Origin: BM520 sp964594665
GTDB lineage: Bacteria > Bacteroidota > Bacteroidia > Bacteroidales > BM520
Assembly (NCBI GenBank): GCA_964594665.1
Contig: CAZQNY010000014.1
Span: 1 to 44,437 of the forward strand
DNA: 44,437 bases
Direction of reading: 5' to 3'
Below are positions 1-9,266 of the stretch, one piece after another (within the stretch, counting starts at the first letter, position 1; every line of letters begins with the position of its first letter). The translations under genes and the position numbers were made by a program. The notes beneath the pieces were generated by a model. The model was given only the letters and a program-made list of their open reading frames with translations, did not search any database and had not been told where the DNA came from.

Positions 1-2442
1 ACCACGGCTACCGCTTCTGATCTTACTGAGGGAATTTATACAGTAACCGTTACAGATGCCAATGGATGTGAGACTGATGGAACCATCATTCTGACTGATC
101 CTATACCCGAACTTGCTGTAACTGCTATTGTTGATCAGAATGTATTCTGTTATGGCGGCAATGATGGTCAGGCCACTGCTACAGCAACAGGAGGTGTTCC
201 ACCTTATACGTATCTGTGGGATGATCCTGCAGCTCAGTCCACAGCAACGGCAAGCAGCCTTTATGCAGGTACATATACGGTAACGGTAACCGACACGGAA
301 AACACGGAAGTAAGTTCAACCATTACAATCACACAACCTGAATTACTGGTTGTAAATGTTACGGGCACCGACCCGACCACTGTTGGAGGCACCGACGGAA
401 CCGCAACAGCAACAGCTACCGGCGGCACTGCGCCATACACCTACCTTTGGGATGATCCATTGTTGCAAACTACTTCCACTGCCAGTGATCTGGCAGCGGG
501 TACCTATACAGTAATCGTCACGGATGCAAACGGATGTGAAACTGTGGGTACCACCATACTGACAGATCCTGTCCCTGAACTTGTGGTTACTGCTATTGTA
601 GATCAGAATGTATTCTGTTATGGCGGCAACGATGGTCAGGCCACTGTTACAGCAACAGGCGGTGTACCTCCTTATACGTATCTGTGGGATGATCCTGCAG
701 CTCAGTCCACAGCAACGGCAAGCAGCCTTTATGCAGGTACATATACGGTAACGGTAACCGATTCAGAGAACACGGAAGCCAGTTCCACCATTACAATCAT
801 ACAACCAGAATTATTAATAGTAAATGTTACAGGCACCGACCCGACCACTATTGGAGGCACTGATGGAACCGCCACCGCCACAGTTTCAGGTGGTACTGTA
901 CCATACACCTACCTGTGGGATGATCCATTGGCACAAACCACATCCACGGCCAGTGATCTTGCAGAAGGCACTTATACAGTAATTGTTACAGATGCAAACG
1001 GATGTGAAACTCTGAGTACCATCACCCTTACCGATCCTGTTGCTGACCTTGCCGTTACAGCAATTGTAGATCAGAACGTATTCTGCTATGGTGGTAACGA
1101 TGGTCAGGCCACTGCGACAGCTACGGGCGGTGTACCACCTTATAACTATCTGTGGGATGACCCGGCAGCTCAGTCCACAGCAACGGCAACCAGCCTTTAT
1201 GCAGGTACATATGCGGTAACGGTAACCGATTCAGAGAATACGGAGGCCAGTTCAACGATTACTATTACAGAGCCAGATTTACTTGTTGTATTTGTTACAG
1301 GTACCGACCCCACCACTATTGGAGGTAATGACGGTACTGCAACGGCTGCAGTTTCAGGTGGGACGGAACCATATACCTATTTATGGGATGATGCATTAGC
1401 CCAAACCACTTCCACAGCTTCAGATCTTACCGAGGGCACCTATACCGTAACTGTTACAGATGCAAATGGTTGTGAAACTACGGGTACTGTCAGCCTTACC
1501 GATCCTCTTCCTGAACTTGCTGTAACAGCTGCAGTAAACCAGCATGTATTCTGTTATGGTGGCAACGATGGTCGGGCCACTGCAACAGCAACGGGCGGTG
1601 TACCACCTTATATATATCTGTGGGATGACCCGGCAGCCCAGACTACGGCAACGGCCACCGGTCTGGTAGCGGGCACCTATACGGTAACGGTAACCGATGC
1701 CGAAAACACTGAAGTGACAGCGACGGTCATTATTACACAGCCTGAAGAACTTATTGTAGTAGTCACGGGCACCGACCCGACCACTATTGGAGGCACCGAT
1801 GGAACAGCAACCGCAACAGTTACCGGCGGCACTGAGCCTTACTCTTACCTTTGGGATGATCCATTGTTACAAACTACTTCCACTGCCAGTGATCTTGCAG
1901 AAGGCACCTATACCGTAACTGTTACGGATGCAAACGGATGTGAAACTACGGGTACTGTCATCCTTACCGATCCTCTTCCTGAGCTTGCTGTAACTGCAAT
2001 GGCAGACCAGCATGTATTCTGTTTTGGTGGCAACGATGGACAGGCTACTGCAACGGCAACGGGCGGTATACCACCTTATATATATCTGTGGGATGATCCT
2101 GCAGCCCAGACTACTGCAACGGCAACCGGCCTTTTAGCGGGTACTTATACCGTAACAGTAACCGATTCAGAGTATACGGAGGCAAGTGCAAGCATCACCA
2201 TTACCGAGCCGGAAGAACTTATTGTTGTTGTCACCGGCACCAACCCCACTACAATTGGAGGTACCGATGGCACTGCCACAGCTACAGTTACAGGTGGTAC
2301 GGAGCTATACACCTACTTATGGGATGATGCATTGGCACAAACTACCTCCACGGCTACAGATCTTGCCGCTGGAACCTATTCCGTAACCGTTACAGATGCA
2401 AATGGATGTCAAGCCACAAGCAGTATACTGCTCACCGAACCG
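1..2442 (+). repeat. Tandem SprB coding repeat with a 468-bp period
   Basis: The FCYGGNDG-type half-repeat starts at 130, 598, 1066, 1534 and 2002, each exactly 468 bp (156 codons) apart. Each 468-bp unit contains one copy of each SprB subtype. Units 1 and 2 are identical over 92 consecutive bases (202-293 against 670-761), including synonymous positions, which points to recent duplication or gene conversion. The array continues beyond the left edge and ends near 2442, where HYR-like modules begin. Confidence 0.93.
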
Positions 2443-3786
2443 CCACAGATTATTTGTCCTGAAGATATTGAGGTATTCAATGATTCATCATTCTGTGGCG
2501 CGGAAGTGATTATTCCGATTCCACAGGTTATTTGTGATAATTCTTACGTTGTTTGGAATGACTATAACTTGACCAATGATGCATCGGATTATTACCCCGT
2601 TGGTACTACTATTGTCAACTGGTATGTTAAAGATGAGTTTGGAAATGTTGATTCCTGTAATATGTCGGTTACTGTAATTGATATTGAACCTCCGGATCTT
2701 ATCTGTCCCGGAGACTATATCCTGACTCCATCTCCGGAACAGTGTGAAGCGAATGTTGATGTAGCGATGCCAATGATATATGACAACTGTGGTATTGAGT
2801 TCGTATATAACGACAGAACAGGAACAAGTGATGCCAGTGGTGTATATCCGTTGGGTGAAACGGTTGTTAACTGGACTTTGATTGATATTCATGGTAATAT
2901 TAATGAATGCTCCTGTACTGTAATCGTGAGAAGTGAAGTAGTAGCTATTGATGACTATGCAGAAACCAATGAAGATGTAGCTGTGGATATTCCTGTGGTA
3001 AGAAATGATCTATTCTGTACTACAGATTATTCTCTTAATTCTCTATCTGTTGTTGTCGAACCGCAACATGGCCAGGCAATGTTAAATGCTGCTGACTCCA
3101 TGTTTGCATATTATCCTGATCAGGGTTTCTCCGGAACGGATGAATTTATTTATCGTTTTGAAAATACTTCAGGCTTTGATGATATCGCCACAGTAACGGT
3201 AGTTGTGTATCCGGTGAATCATCCTCCTGTTGCAACAGATGATTATATCTCTACGGATATGAATATTCCGGTTAGCCTTTTCCCAATGGAAAATGATACA
3301 GATCCGGATGGAGATATTATTTCTATTTCAAGCCTGCAAACACCATTTAATGGCTCCGTAATGCAAACTGCGAATGAAGTGACTTATTCTCCATTTATGG
3401 GATATGTTGGAGAAGAAGTACTTACATATGTTATTTGTGATGATGGGTTCCCTGTTTTATGTGATACTGCAACTATTTTTATTACGATCTCGTATGTTGA
3501 CTATCCGGAGTTTGATTTGCATGTTTATAATGCCTTAACTCCAAACGGAGATGGTATCAATGATACCTGGAAGATTGAGGGTATTTGGCAATACCCGGAA
3601 AATGAAGTGCTCATTATGAATCGTTGGGGCGAGTTAGTCCGCACGATTCGTAACTACAACAATAGAAGTAATGTATGGGATGGCACCAATAACAGTGGTT
3701 CTCCTCTGGTTAATGGTGACTATTACTACATTTTAAAACTACAAGGTGGTCCTGTTCTCAAAGGATGGGTGTACCTGCACCGATGA
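1..3786 (+). CDS. Giant SprB-repeat adhesin, T9SS type B cargo (5' truncated)
   Basis: The reading frame is open from the first base, so the N-terminus lies outside the window; 1261 residues are visible. Residues 1 to about 813 are SprB-type repeats in which two subtypes alternate, one with GTYTVTVTD followed by NGCET and one with FCYGGNDG. About 815-977 holds two HYR-like modules with paired cysteines and a conserved VNW motif. About 978-1170 holds two cadherin/Ig-like modules (AIDDYAETNEDVAVDIPV and PPVATDDY starts). About 1177-1261 is a gliding-motility-associated C-terminal domain, with TPNGDGIND, NRWGELV and NGDYYYILKL motifs. Such domains direct type IX secretion and cell-surface attachment, and SprB-like proteins act as mobile adhesins. 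The next gene is a PorP/SprF protein, the usual partner of type B cargo. Surface location is inferred from the family; the ligand is unknown. Confidence 0.93.
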   Translation, partial: TTATASDLTEGIYTVTVTDANGCETDGTIILTDPIPELAVTAIVDQNVFCYGGNDGQATATATGGVPPYTYLWDDPAAQSTATASSLYAGTYTVTVTDTENTEVSSTITITQPELLVVNVTGTDPTTVGGTDGTATATATGGTAPYTYLWDDPLLQTTSTASDLAAGTYTVIVTDANGCETVGTTILTDPVPELVVTAIVDQNVFCYGGNDGQATVTATGGVPPYTYLWDDPAAQSTATASSLYAGTYTVTVTDSENTEASSTITIIQPELLIVNVTGTDPTTIGGTDGTATATVSGGTVPYTYLWDDPLAQTTSTASDLAEGTYTVIVTDANGCETLSTITLTDPVADLAVTAIVDQNVFCYGGNDGQATATATGGVPPYNYLWDDPAAQSTATATSLYAGTYAVTVTDSENTEASSTITITEPDLLVVFVTGTDPTTIGGNDGTATAAVSGGTEPYTYLWDDALAQTTSTASDLTEGTYTVTVTDANGCETTGTVSLTDPLPELAVTAAVNQHVFCYGGNDGRATATATGGVPPYIYLWDDPAAQTTATATGLVAGTYTVTVTDAENTEVTATVIITQPEELIVVVTGTDPTTIGGTDGTATATVTGGTEPYSYLWDDPLLQTTSTASDLAEGTYTVTVTDANGCETTGTVILTDPLPELAVTAMADQHVFCFGGNDGQATATATGGIPPYIYLWDDPAAQTTATATGLLAGTYTVTVTDSEYTEASASITITEPEELIVVVTGTNPTTIGGTDGTATATVTGGTELYTYLWDDALAQTTSTATDLAAGTYSVTVTDANGCQATSSILLTEPPQIICPEDIEVFNDSSFCGAEVIIPIPQVICDNSYVVWNDYNLTNDASDYYPVGTTIVNWYVKDEFGNVDSCNMSVTVIDIEPPDLICPGDYILTPSPEQCEANVDVAMPMIYDNCGIEFVYNDRTGTSDASGVYPLGETVVNWTLIDIHGNINECSCTVIVRSEVVAIDDYAETNEDVAVDIPVVRNDLFCTTDYSLNSLSVVVEPQHGQAMLNAADSMFAYYPDQGFSGTDEFIYRFENTSGFDDIATVTVVVYPVNHPPVATDDYISTDMNIPVSLFPMENDTDPDGDIISISSLQTPFNGSVMQTANEVTYSPFMGYVGEEVLTYVICDDGFPVLCDTATIFITISYVDYPEFDLHVYNALTPNGDGINDTWKIEGIWQYPENEVLIMNRWGELVRTIRNYNNRSNVWDGTNNSGSPLVNGDYYYILKLQGGPVLKGWVYLHR

Positions 3787-3996
3787 TACTTTCACACGAT
3801 TGTGCGTTAGTATATGCGGATTCCTGAATATATAGTCATATAAATATTATTAAAATTACGTATATCAGTATGAGTGTGTGGTGTAAGTAAATGGTAATCA
3901 GTTGGATGTAGTCCGGCTGGATGTGATTTTGTAAAGGTCTGGAACGGCATTTGCCTTTTCGGGTGATATAACGAATCGTATCAAAAGATACACTTC

Positions 3997-4926
3997 ATGC
4001 TGAAACGTTTAACTATACTGGCAGCTTTGCTATTTAGCACTTTTGGTGTATTATACAGCCAACACGATGCGCTGTATAACCAGTATATGCATAATTATTT
4101 TATTCTTAACCCTGCATATGCAGGTGCTGAAGGTGTTCTCAACGCAACATTAATCGACCGTCACCAGTGGGTTGGCATTGATGGTGCACCCAATACCATG
4201 ACCTTCAGCACACATTTCCCTACAAAGAAGAAAAAAGTTGGCCTCGGTATGTATGTTTTTAGTGATAACCTTGGCGCTACCAACGATTATGGGGTTATGG
4301 GCAGTTATTCTTATAGCGTTGAAACAGGTAAGGGTATTCTAGCTTTTGGTATTCAGGGGGGTGTATATCAGCATCATATCGATTGGAATAACCTGGATAT
4401 GGAGATATCCGACGACCCTGTATTGTTTACTCAATCCTACAATGATATCCTTCCGGATGCCAATTTTGGTGTTTATTATTATACAAAAGATTTTTATATC
4501 GGCGCATCCAGCAAACACCTCTTTGAGATTATTTTTGTTGATGTTACTGAACGATGGAATACCATCTATGAATCATTAGCTCGCCATTTCTACCTCTATT
4601 CAGGTAAAAAATATCAGTTGAACGAATATTGGAAACTTGAACCCAGTGTTCTTTTTAAGTGGGTTGAAAATCAAGACCTTTATTTTGATCTTAACCTGAT
4701 GGCTAATTATAATGAACATTTGGATATGGGTGTTTCTTACCGATCAAATGTTAACTCTGTAGTCTTTTTAATGCAAATAAAAACAAATAATAATTTGTCC
4801 TTTGGATATTCCTACGACACCTATCTTGGTGAAGTAAAATCATATAGTGTTGGAAGTCATGAATTTACGATTCGTTATACCATTGATACCTTTGCAAGGC
4901 ACTCCGCCTGCGAGGATTTTCAGTAA
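3997..4926 (+). CDS. PorP/SprF family type IX secretion system membrane protein
   Basis: This 309-residue protein starts with a signal peptide (about 1-21, ending in LYSQ). It continues with the family signature QHDALYNQYMHNYFILNPAY, then HQWVGIDGAPNT and a beta-rich outer-membrane body. PorP/SprF proteins are outer-membrane components that in gliding Bacteroidota are needed for export or surface attachment of a specific adhesin; SprF serves SprB. It lies 210 bp after the SprB-repeat adhesin on the same strand, so it is most likely that adhesin's partner. The length is normal for the family. A 5-bp hairpin (GTATC/GATAC, 3978-3991) sits just before the ATG; its significance is unknown. Barrel topology is inferred from the family. 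Confidence 0.93.
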   Translation: MLKRLTILAALLFSTFGVLYSQHDALYNQYMHNYFILNPAYAGAEGVLNATLIDRHQWVGIDGAPNTMTFSTHFPTKKKKVGLGMYVFSDNLGATNDYGVMGSYSYSVETGKGILAFGIQGGVYQHHIDWNNLDMEISDDPVLFTQSYNDILPDANFGVYYYTKDFYIGASSKHLFEIIFVDVTERWNTIYESLARHFYLYSGKKYQLNEYWKLEPSVLFKWVENQDLYFDLNLMANYNEHLDMGVSYRSNVNSVVFLMQIKTNNNLSFGYSYDTYLGEVKSYSVGSHEFTIRYTIDTFARHSACEDFQ

Positions 4927-4969
4927 GAGCCACTCCTTCCTTTTATCATGACTTCCATTGTGGCTTGAA

Positions 4970-6385
4970 TTATCGCTTTATGAAATTGAAGCGGTAATGA
5001 CAATATGTGGGAGGACCACATTGAACATCAAGGATGTACAACCCGGGCTGTAAATCGTTAACACAGATTTCACATTCCCCGGTTGTGGCAACCGATCCGC
5101 TATACATTTGTTGTTGTCCGGATAAACTGTTTATCTCGTAGTAATCAATTGTTTGATTATTAACAGAGAATACCAGATTTATTTTATCTGTTGTTGGATT
5201 TGGAAATAGCTGAACCCCGTATTCTGAGTTTTTAGTAATTGATGTCATTGAATAATCACTGTATTCTACCCTGGTAAGAGGGTTCCATATATTGAATTCA
5301 GTATTGTAATTCTCTGAAATTTGATCCATGAGCTTATCCCCGTCATAGGTATAGGTGTTACGTAGCCTGTAGGTCGTTATCCACTGTTGATCCCATGTTT
5401 CACTGTGGGTCTCCTGAGGCAGATTGTAGGTGTTAAAGGTTTGTGTTATCCGTGTCATGTATTCCTGATTCCCCGAATTATACCGGTATCCGGTTTTAAT
5501 CGAACCTCCATTGTTTAAATAATCATATTCATATCTGTAATAAGGTATTAACTGATCATTTATTAAATACAGTATGTCGTATGAGGTAAATTTGTAATCT
5601 GTGATATAATTTGTGTAGCTTTCCCAAATAATTCCCCCTTTTACGGATTGAATTTTCCATGTAGAATCCAGAAATGTCCTGTATATAAGGGTGTCCGGTG
5701 CTTGTGAACCGTATATGGCATCTATTCGGTCACGGTTCTTCCATGAATCTGTGGTTTTGTTCCATAGCTGTTTTAACCAGGTCTCCAATCCATTTAAAGT
5801 ATAGTAAAATACTTCCCGCTCACTGTTTTCATACCGGTTGATTTCATTGTTGTATTCCTGTGTTAAAATGCGGATGTATTGCCCGTCGCTACTGTAGATA
5901 TAATCTTTTTTTATGCCGTTTTGTTGAATCCAGGCATAATCGGGATGCCACACATATAATGCATCTTCCAATACATCCCGGAATATGTTTTGTGTTTCTA
6001 TGTGCATTGAAACGGGATTGTATTGACCTTCACCTGTGTATTGATATGTCGTTGTTCGCTCCTGCTTTGTGGAAATATCATTGGTTGTATAATCAATAGT
6101 TACCCGAAATAGTGTATCCCCTGTTTCGGCCTTTATCTGATAATGGCACGCCGGGAGACCATCCCCGGTATAATATAAATGGTAGTGGTAATCCTCTTTC
6201 CACCCTCCCGGATCGGTATTAACCCAATGATAGGTTGTGGATGTTTGGGGTAACCAATCTGAAGATATTCTGTTCTCTGTTGATTGCTGTCCATATAGAA
6301 AAGTAGGAATTAGTAGTTGAGTAGCTACGATAATTGTCATAAGTATTTTTCGGCTATACCTATTGATAAAATTTAAAGTTTGCAT
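4970..6385 (-). CDS. Secreted protein with type A T9SS C-terminal sorting domain
   Basis: I start this 471-residue protein at the ATG at 6385; an in-frame TTG at 6394 is the only earlier option seen. A basic then hydrophobic leader (about 8-31, ending TFLYGQ) is a signal peptide. The last 80 or so residues form a Por secretion system (type A) sorting domain: VQLFPNPTTDKINL, then a LQPGLYILDVQ strand and a C-terminal KR. The body (about 32-390) is rich in Tyr, Trp, Asn and Thr, with repeated YxYxxxG-like strands such as TTYQYTGEG and RNTYTYDGDKL. I recognise no enzymatic motif, so it is probably a surface or extracellular protein of unknown role. It converges with the PorP/SprF gene (43-bp gap) and diverges from the glycosyltransferase gene. 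Confidence 0.85.
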   Translation of the reverse strand: MQTLNFINRYSRKILMTIIVATQLLIPTFLYGQQSTENRISSDWLPQTSTTYHWVNTDPGGWKEDYHYHLYYTGDGLPACHYQIKAETGDTLFRVTIDYTTNDISTKQERTTTYQYTGEGQYNPVSMHIETQNIFRDVLEDALYVWHPDYAWIQQNGIKKDYIYSSDGQYIRILTQEYNNEINRYENSEREVFYYTLNGLETWLKQLWNKTTDSWKNRDRIDAIYGSQAPDTLIYRTFLDSTWKIQSVKGGIIWESYTNYITDYKFTSYDILYLINDQLIPYYRYEYDYLNNGGSIKTGYRYNSGNQEYMTRITQTFNTYNLPQETHSETWDQQWITTYRLRNTYTYDGDKLMDQISENYNTEFNIWNPLTRVEYSDYSMTSITKNSEYGVQLFPNPTTDKINLVFSVNNQTIDYYEINSLSGQQQMYSGSVATTGECEICVNDLQPGLYILDVQCGPPTYCHYRFNFIKR

Positions 6386-6426
6386 AGGTTTCAAGTGTTG
6401 TTCTTAGTCCGAAAGTACAATTTTTT

Positions 6427-6440
6427 TAGCTTTGCACCCT
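6427..6440 (+). promoter_or_regulatory. Bacteroidota-type -7 box (TAGCTTTG) of the glycosyltransferase operon
   Basis: TAGCTTTG at 6427-6434 matches the TAnnTTTG -7 consensus, and the ATG at 6441 follows 6 bases later. If used, the transcript would begin at or next to the start codon, giving a leaderless or nearly leaderless mRNA. The upstream TTG at 6398-6400 is 26 bp away, somewhat far for a -33 element, so the call is tentative. Confidence 0.45.
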
Positions 6441-7643
6441 ATGTTACCTCATTTACATGTCGCACTGCCTGTTATGGCAGAATGGGAGCAAATCGCAAAG
6501 GCTGTTGATATTTTTTGTAAATCCGGTTATCCGGATAAAACCTTATGGGTGTGTGTGAATCAGCCTGAAAAATGGCATAATGATCCTGATTATACCAGTG
6601 TGATTGATGAAAATACAAAGACACTGCAATTTTTATCTGATATAGAGTCTGGTGAATTTGTGGTTATTGATAATTCTTCACCGGGGAATGGCCTGCGCGG
6701 TAAAAAGACAGGTGTTGGGATGGCCAGGAAAATTCTTATGGATAGTATTCTTTGCGAAGCAGATTCACAGGATATTATTCTGTCGATGGATGCAGATACA
6801 TCATATGACACGGATTATTTTGCTAAAGTTGTTGATAGACTCAGTCAACATCCTGAAGCTCTGGCTCTTTCAATTCCCTATTATCATCCGTTACCTGACG
6901 ATGACAAAACTGCCCGGTCAATACTGCGATATGAGATTTATATGCGTTATTATGCGCTTAATATGTATTTAAGGCAATTACCGTATGCCCGTACTGCGCT
7001 GGGTAGTGCCATGGCTATACGTGCAGGAGCCTATCGAAGGGTTGGCGGTATGACGCCCCATGCCGGTGGTGAAGATTTTTATATGTTACAGAAACTGGCA
7101 AAATCAGGAGCAGTACTCGATTTTTGCGAAATATCTGTTTTCCCGGAAGCAAGATTTTCTGAAAGAGTACCTATTGGTACCGGACCTGCCATGGTAAAAG
7201 GCGTTAATGGTGACTGGTCAGGTTATCCCTTTTACCCTGAATCTCTTTTTGATGAAGTAAAAGAGACCTTTGATGCTTTTTCTGATCTTTATTATCATGA
7301 TGTAGAAACGCCGATGTCATCGTTCTTAAAAACAGTATTTAAAACGAATGACCTCTGGCATCCTTTAAGAAAAAACTATAAAACAAAAGCGCATTTTATT
7401 CAAGCATGTATGCAGAAAGTTGACGGACTGAGAATAAGGCAGTATATGCGTCACAGATACCTGAACCAAAGGGTTGAAGAATTGAATACACTTAACGCAT
7501 TTCTGCAAAAAAAATACGCTACCTTTGTTCCTGATACCGGTTTTCAGTACGCTGAAATAGCTCATCTGAATGCTATTCGTGATATGATGTATTTTGATGA
7601 ACTGGAGCACCGGAAAAAACACGATGAAACAATCGGATTATGA
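6441..7643 (+). CDS. Family 2 glycosyltransferase
   Basis: I start at ATG 6441 (400 aa) rather than at the in-frame TTG at 6432, which lies inside a likely promoter box. The N-terminal half resembles a GT-A fold of family 2: an initial VALPVMAEWEQIAKAV strand-helix, the metal/nucleotide-sugar binding DAD at residues 117-119, and GGEDFYML (ED at 211-212) as the probable catalytic-base region. The C-terminal 150 residues are helical and charged and may be family specific. No signal peptide or membrane segment is evident, so it likely acts at the cytoplasmic face on an unknown acceptor. Its stop overlaps the miaA start (ATGA at 7640-7643), indicating translational coupling. Confidence 0.82.
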   Translation: MLPHLHVALPVMAEWEQIAKAVDIFCKSGYPDKTLWVCVNQPEKWHNDPDYTSVIDENTKTLQFLSDIESGEFVVIDNSSPGNGLRGKKTGVGMARKILMDSILCEADSQDIILSMDADTSYDTDYFAKVVDRLSQHPEALALSIPYYHPLPDDDKTARSILRYEIYMRYYALNMYLRQLPYARTALGSAMAIRAGAYRRVGGMTPHAGGEDFYMLQKLAKSGAVLDFCEISVFPEARFSERVPIGTGPAMVKGVNGDWSGYPFYPESLFDEVKETFDAFSDLYYHDVETPMSSFLKTVFKTNDLWHPLRKNYKTKAHFIQACMQKVDGLRIRQYMRHRYLNQRVEELNTLNAFLQKKYATFVPDTGFQYAEIAHLNAIRDMMYFDELEHRKKHDETIGL

Positions 7644-8551
7644 TGCTTACAATTCTTGGACCTACCGCAACCGGAAAAACAGCTTTTGCTGCTGCAATTG
7701 CTGCACATGCCAATGCAGAGATAATCAGCGCTGATTCGAGGCAGGTGTATAAAGGTATGGATCTTGGTACGGGGAAGGACTATGATGATTATGCTGTTGA
7801 AAATGTAAAAGTGCCGTACCATTTGATTGATATTGTAGAACCCGGCTATGAGTATAATGTTTATGAATATAAAAGAGATTTTTATCGTGCATATACTGAT
7901 ATTTCTCAACGGGGGAAACAGGTGATCCTATGTGGTGGTACCGGAATGTATATCGAGGCGGTGCTCGGGAAATACCGCCTTGAAACGGTTCCGGCAAATA
8001 AAACCTTTAGAAAATCGCTTGATGGAATAAGTATGGATGAGCTTAGTGAAAGACTGGCTACCATGAAAAAATTGCACAATCATACCGATACTGAAACACG
8101 GGAACGACTGATAAGAGCCCTGGAAATTGAAGATTATTACGCCCATAACTCCTCTGAACAGGAACCTGAAATACCCTCCGTTATAATTGGTGTTCTGCTG
8201 GATCGACAAATTGTACGTGACAGGATAACACAACGCCTCAATCAACGCCTGGAGGAAGGGATGGTGGATGAAGTTCAGCGTCTGCTGGATAATGGTGTTG
8301 ACTCAGAGCGCCTTATACATTACGGGCTGGAATATAAGTTTATTACCTGGCATCTACTGGGGCAGATTTCTTATGAAGAGATGACCCGAAAGCTTAATAT
8401 TGCGATTCATCAGTTTGCAAAACGACAGATGACCTGGTACCGGAGAATGCAACGCAAAGGCTTTATTATTAACTGGATCGATGGGAATTTACCTATGGAG
8501 GATAAGGTTGCAGAAGCCATTAAGCTGTGGAATGAAAATACATCGCTGTAA
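7640..8551 (+). CDS. miaA: tRNA dimethylallyltransferase MiaA
   Basis: MiaA transfers a dimethylallyl group from DMAPP to N6 of adenosine 37 in tRNAs that read codons starting with U. This 303-residue protein has the P-loop GPTATGKT (residues 7-14), the DSRQVY motif (32-37) whose Asp is the expected catalytic base, GGTGMYIEAV near residue 100, and a C-terminal RQMTWYRR segment. The length is normal for Bacteroidota. Two adjacent ATGs (7640 and 7643) can serve as start; the first overlaps the glycosyltransferase stop by 4 nt. The downstream gene starts on the last base of the miaA stop codon, so the three genes form one operon. Confidence 0.96.
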   Translation: MMLTILGPTATGKTAFAAAIAAHANAEIISADSRQVYKGMDLGTGKDYDDYAVENVKVPYHLIDIVEPGYEYNVYEYKRDFYRAYTDISQRGKQVILCGGTGMYIEAVLGKYRLETVPANKTFRKSLDGISMDELSERLATMKKLHNHTDTETRERLIRALEIEDYYAHNSSEQEPEIPSVIIGVLLDRQIVRDRITQRLNQRLEEGMVDEVQRLLDNGVDSERLIHYGLEYKFITWHLLGQISYEEMTRKLNIAIHQFAKRQMTWYRRMQRKGFIINWIDGNLPMEDKVAEAIKLWNENTSL

Positions 8552-9216
8552 TGATAACAGTATATTATGTTAAGGTCGATGAAAATAGTGTAAGTGGTTT
8601 TTTGTCTTTTGCAAAAAAACACCGGCTTGTTGATGCTTTGGAAAAGTACTATTCCTGTAAAAATCCTTTCTCAGCCTGGCAGTCTCTTGTTGGTGAAGTG
8701 ATGGTTCGTGAAATATGCTTTAGGGATACATCCATTCATTTTGCTGATCAGCAGTATTATTCCAATGAATATGGGAAACCGTTTTTAAAAAGTTCTGTCA
8801 ATTGGTTTTTTAATAAATCACATACTAAGAATGTTATCGTCGTGGCTGTTTCTGATAATGATATAGGAGTGGATGTTGAATTTATCCGATCGGCGAGGAT
8901 GAATGTTGCGAATCGCTATTTTTCTGCTGACGAAATTGAGTTACTGGAAAATGCCTCTTCACCTGAATCCAGAAACCAGCTTTTCTATCAGCTATGGACC
9001 TTGAAAGAAGCGTACCTTAAATTTTTAGGTACAGGAATTAGCTATGGCCTATCCTGTTTTACCATCACGAAACAGGATAATGGAATGTTTTCTGTGCATG
9101 ATGATAAAGGCCCTTCATGCCATCTGGAACTTTTCACTCTTCCTGATTTGTTGCAGGTAGCTGTCTGCTCATCCGTAGTACAAAAAATGAAAATCATGGA
9201 ATTTCAGTTTACCTGA
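8551..9216 (+). CDS. 4'-phosphopantetheinyl transferase superfamily protein (Sfp type)
   Basis: This 221-residue protein carries the Sfp-type phosphopantetheinyl transferase signatures: a GKPFL strand near 75, FNKSHT (His91, coenzyme A contact in the family), IGVDVE with magnesium ligands Asp108 and Glu110, and WTLKEAYLK with Glu153. Such enzymes move the phosphopantetheine arm of CoA onto a serine of an acyl, peptidyl or aryl carrier protein. The start overlaps the miaA stop by one base (TAATG), so translation is probably coupled. No carrier protein, PKS or NRPS gene is nearby, so its target is unknown; it may serve the housekeeping ACP or a distant pathway. Confidence 0.9.
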   Translation: MITVYYVKVDENSVSGFLSFAKKHRLVDALEKYYSCKNPFSAWQSLVGEVMVREICFRDTSIHFADQQYYSNEYGKPFLKSSVNWFFNKSHTKNVIVVAVSDNDIGVDVEFIRSARMNVANRYFSADEIELLENASSPESRNQLFYQLWTLKEAYLKFLGTGISYGLSCFTITKQDNGMFSVHDDKGPSCHLELFTLPDLLQVAVCSSVVQKMKIMEFQFT

Positions 9217-9266
9217 TTATGTAATGTATGTGGGTTGGAAAATTGTTTTAACTTCTTGTAAATCAT

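Noticed and set aside
1..2442. CRISPR array or non-coding satellite
   Set aside because: The repeats are 468 bp, in frame, code for SprB modules and have no short spacer pattern.
2488..2892. Minus-strand frame of 134 codons
   Set aside because: It lies wholly opposite the HYR-like part of the adhesin and has no recognisable motif; it is a shadow frame.
460..3786. The adhesin beginning at the first ATG (460)
   Set aside because: The same frame is open and full of SprB repeats from base 1, so the ATG at 460 is internal and the gene is truncated at the window edge.
4928..4965. Bidirectional terminator between the convergent PorP/SprF and T9SS cargo genes
   Set aside because: AGCCAC/GTGGCT gives only a 6-bp stem with a 26-nt loop and no T-run on either side.
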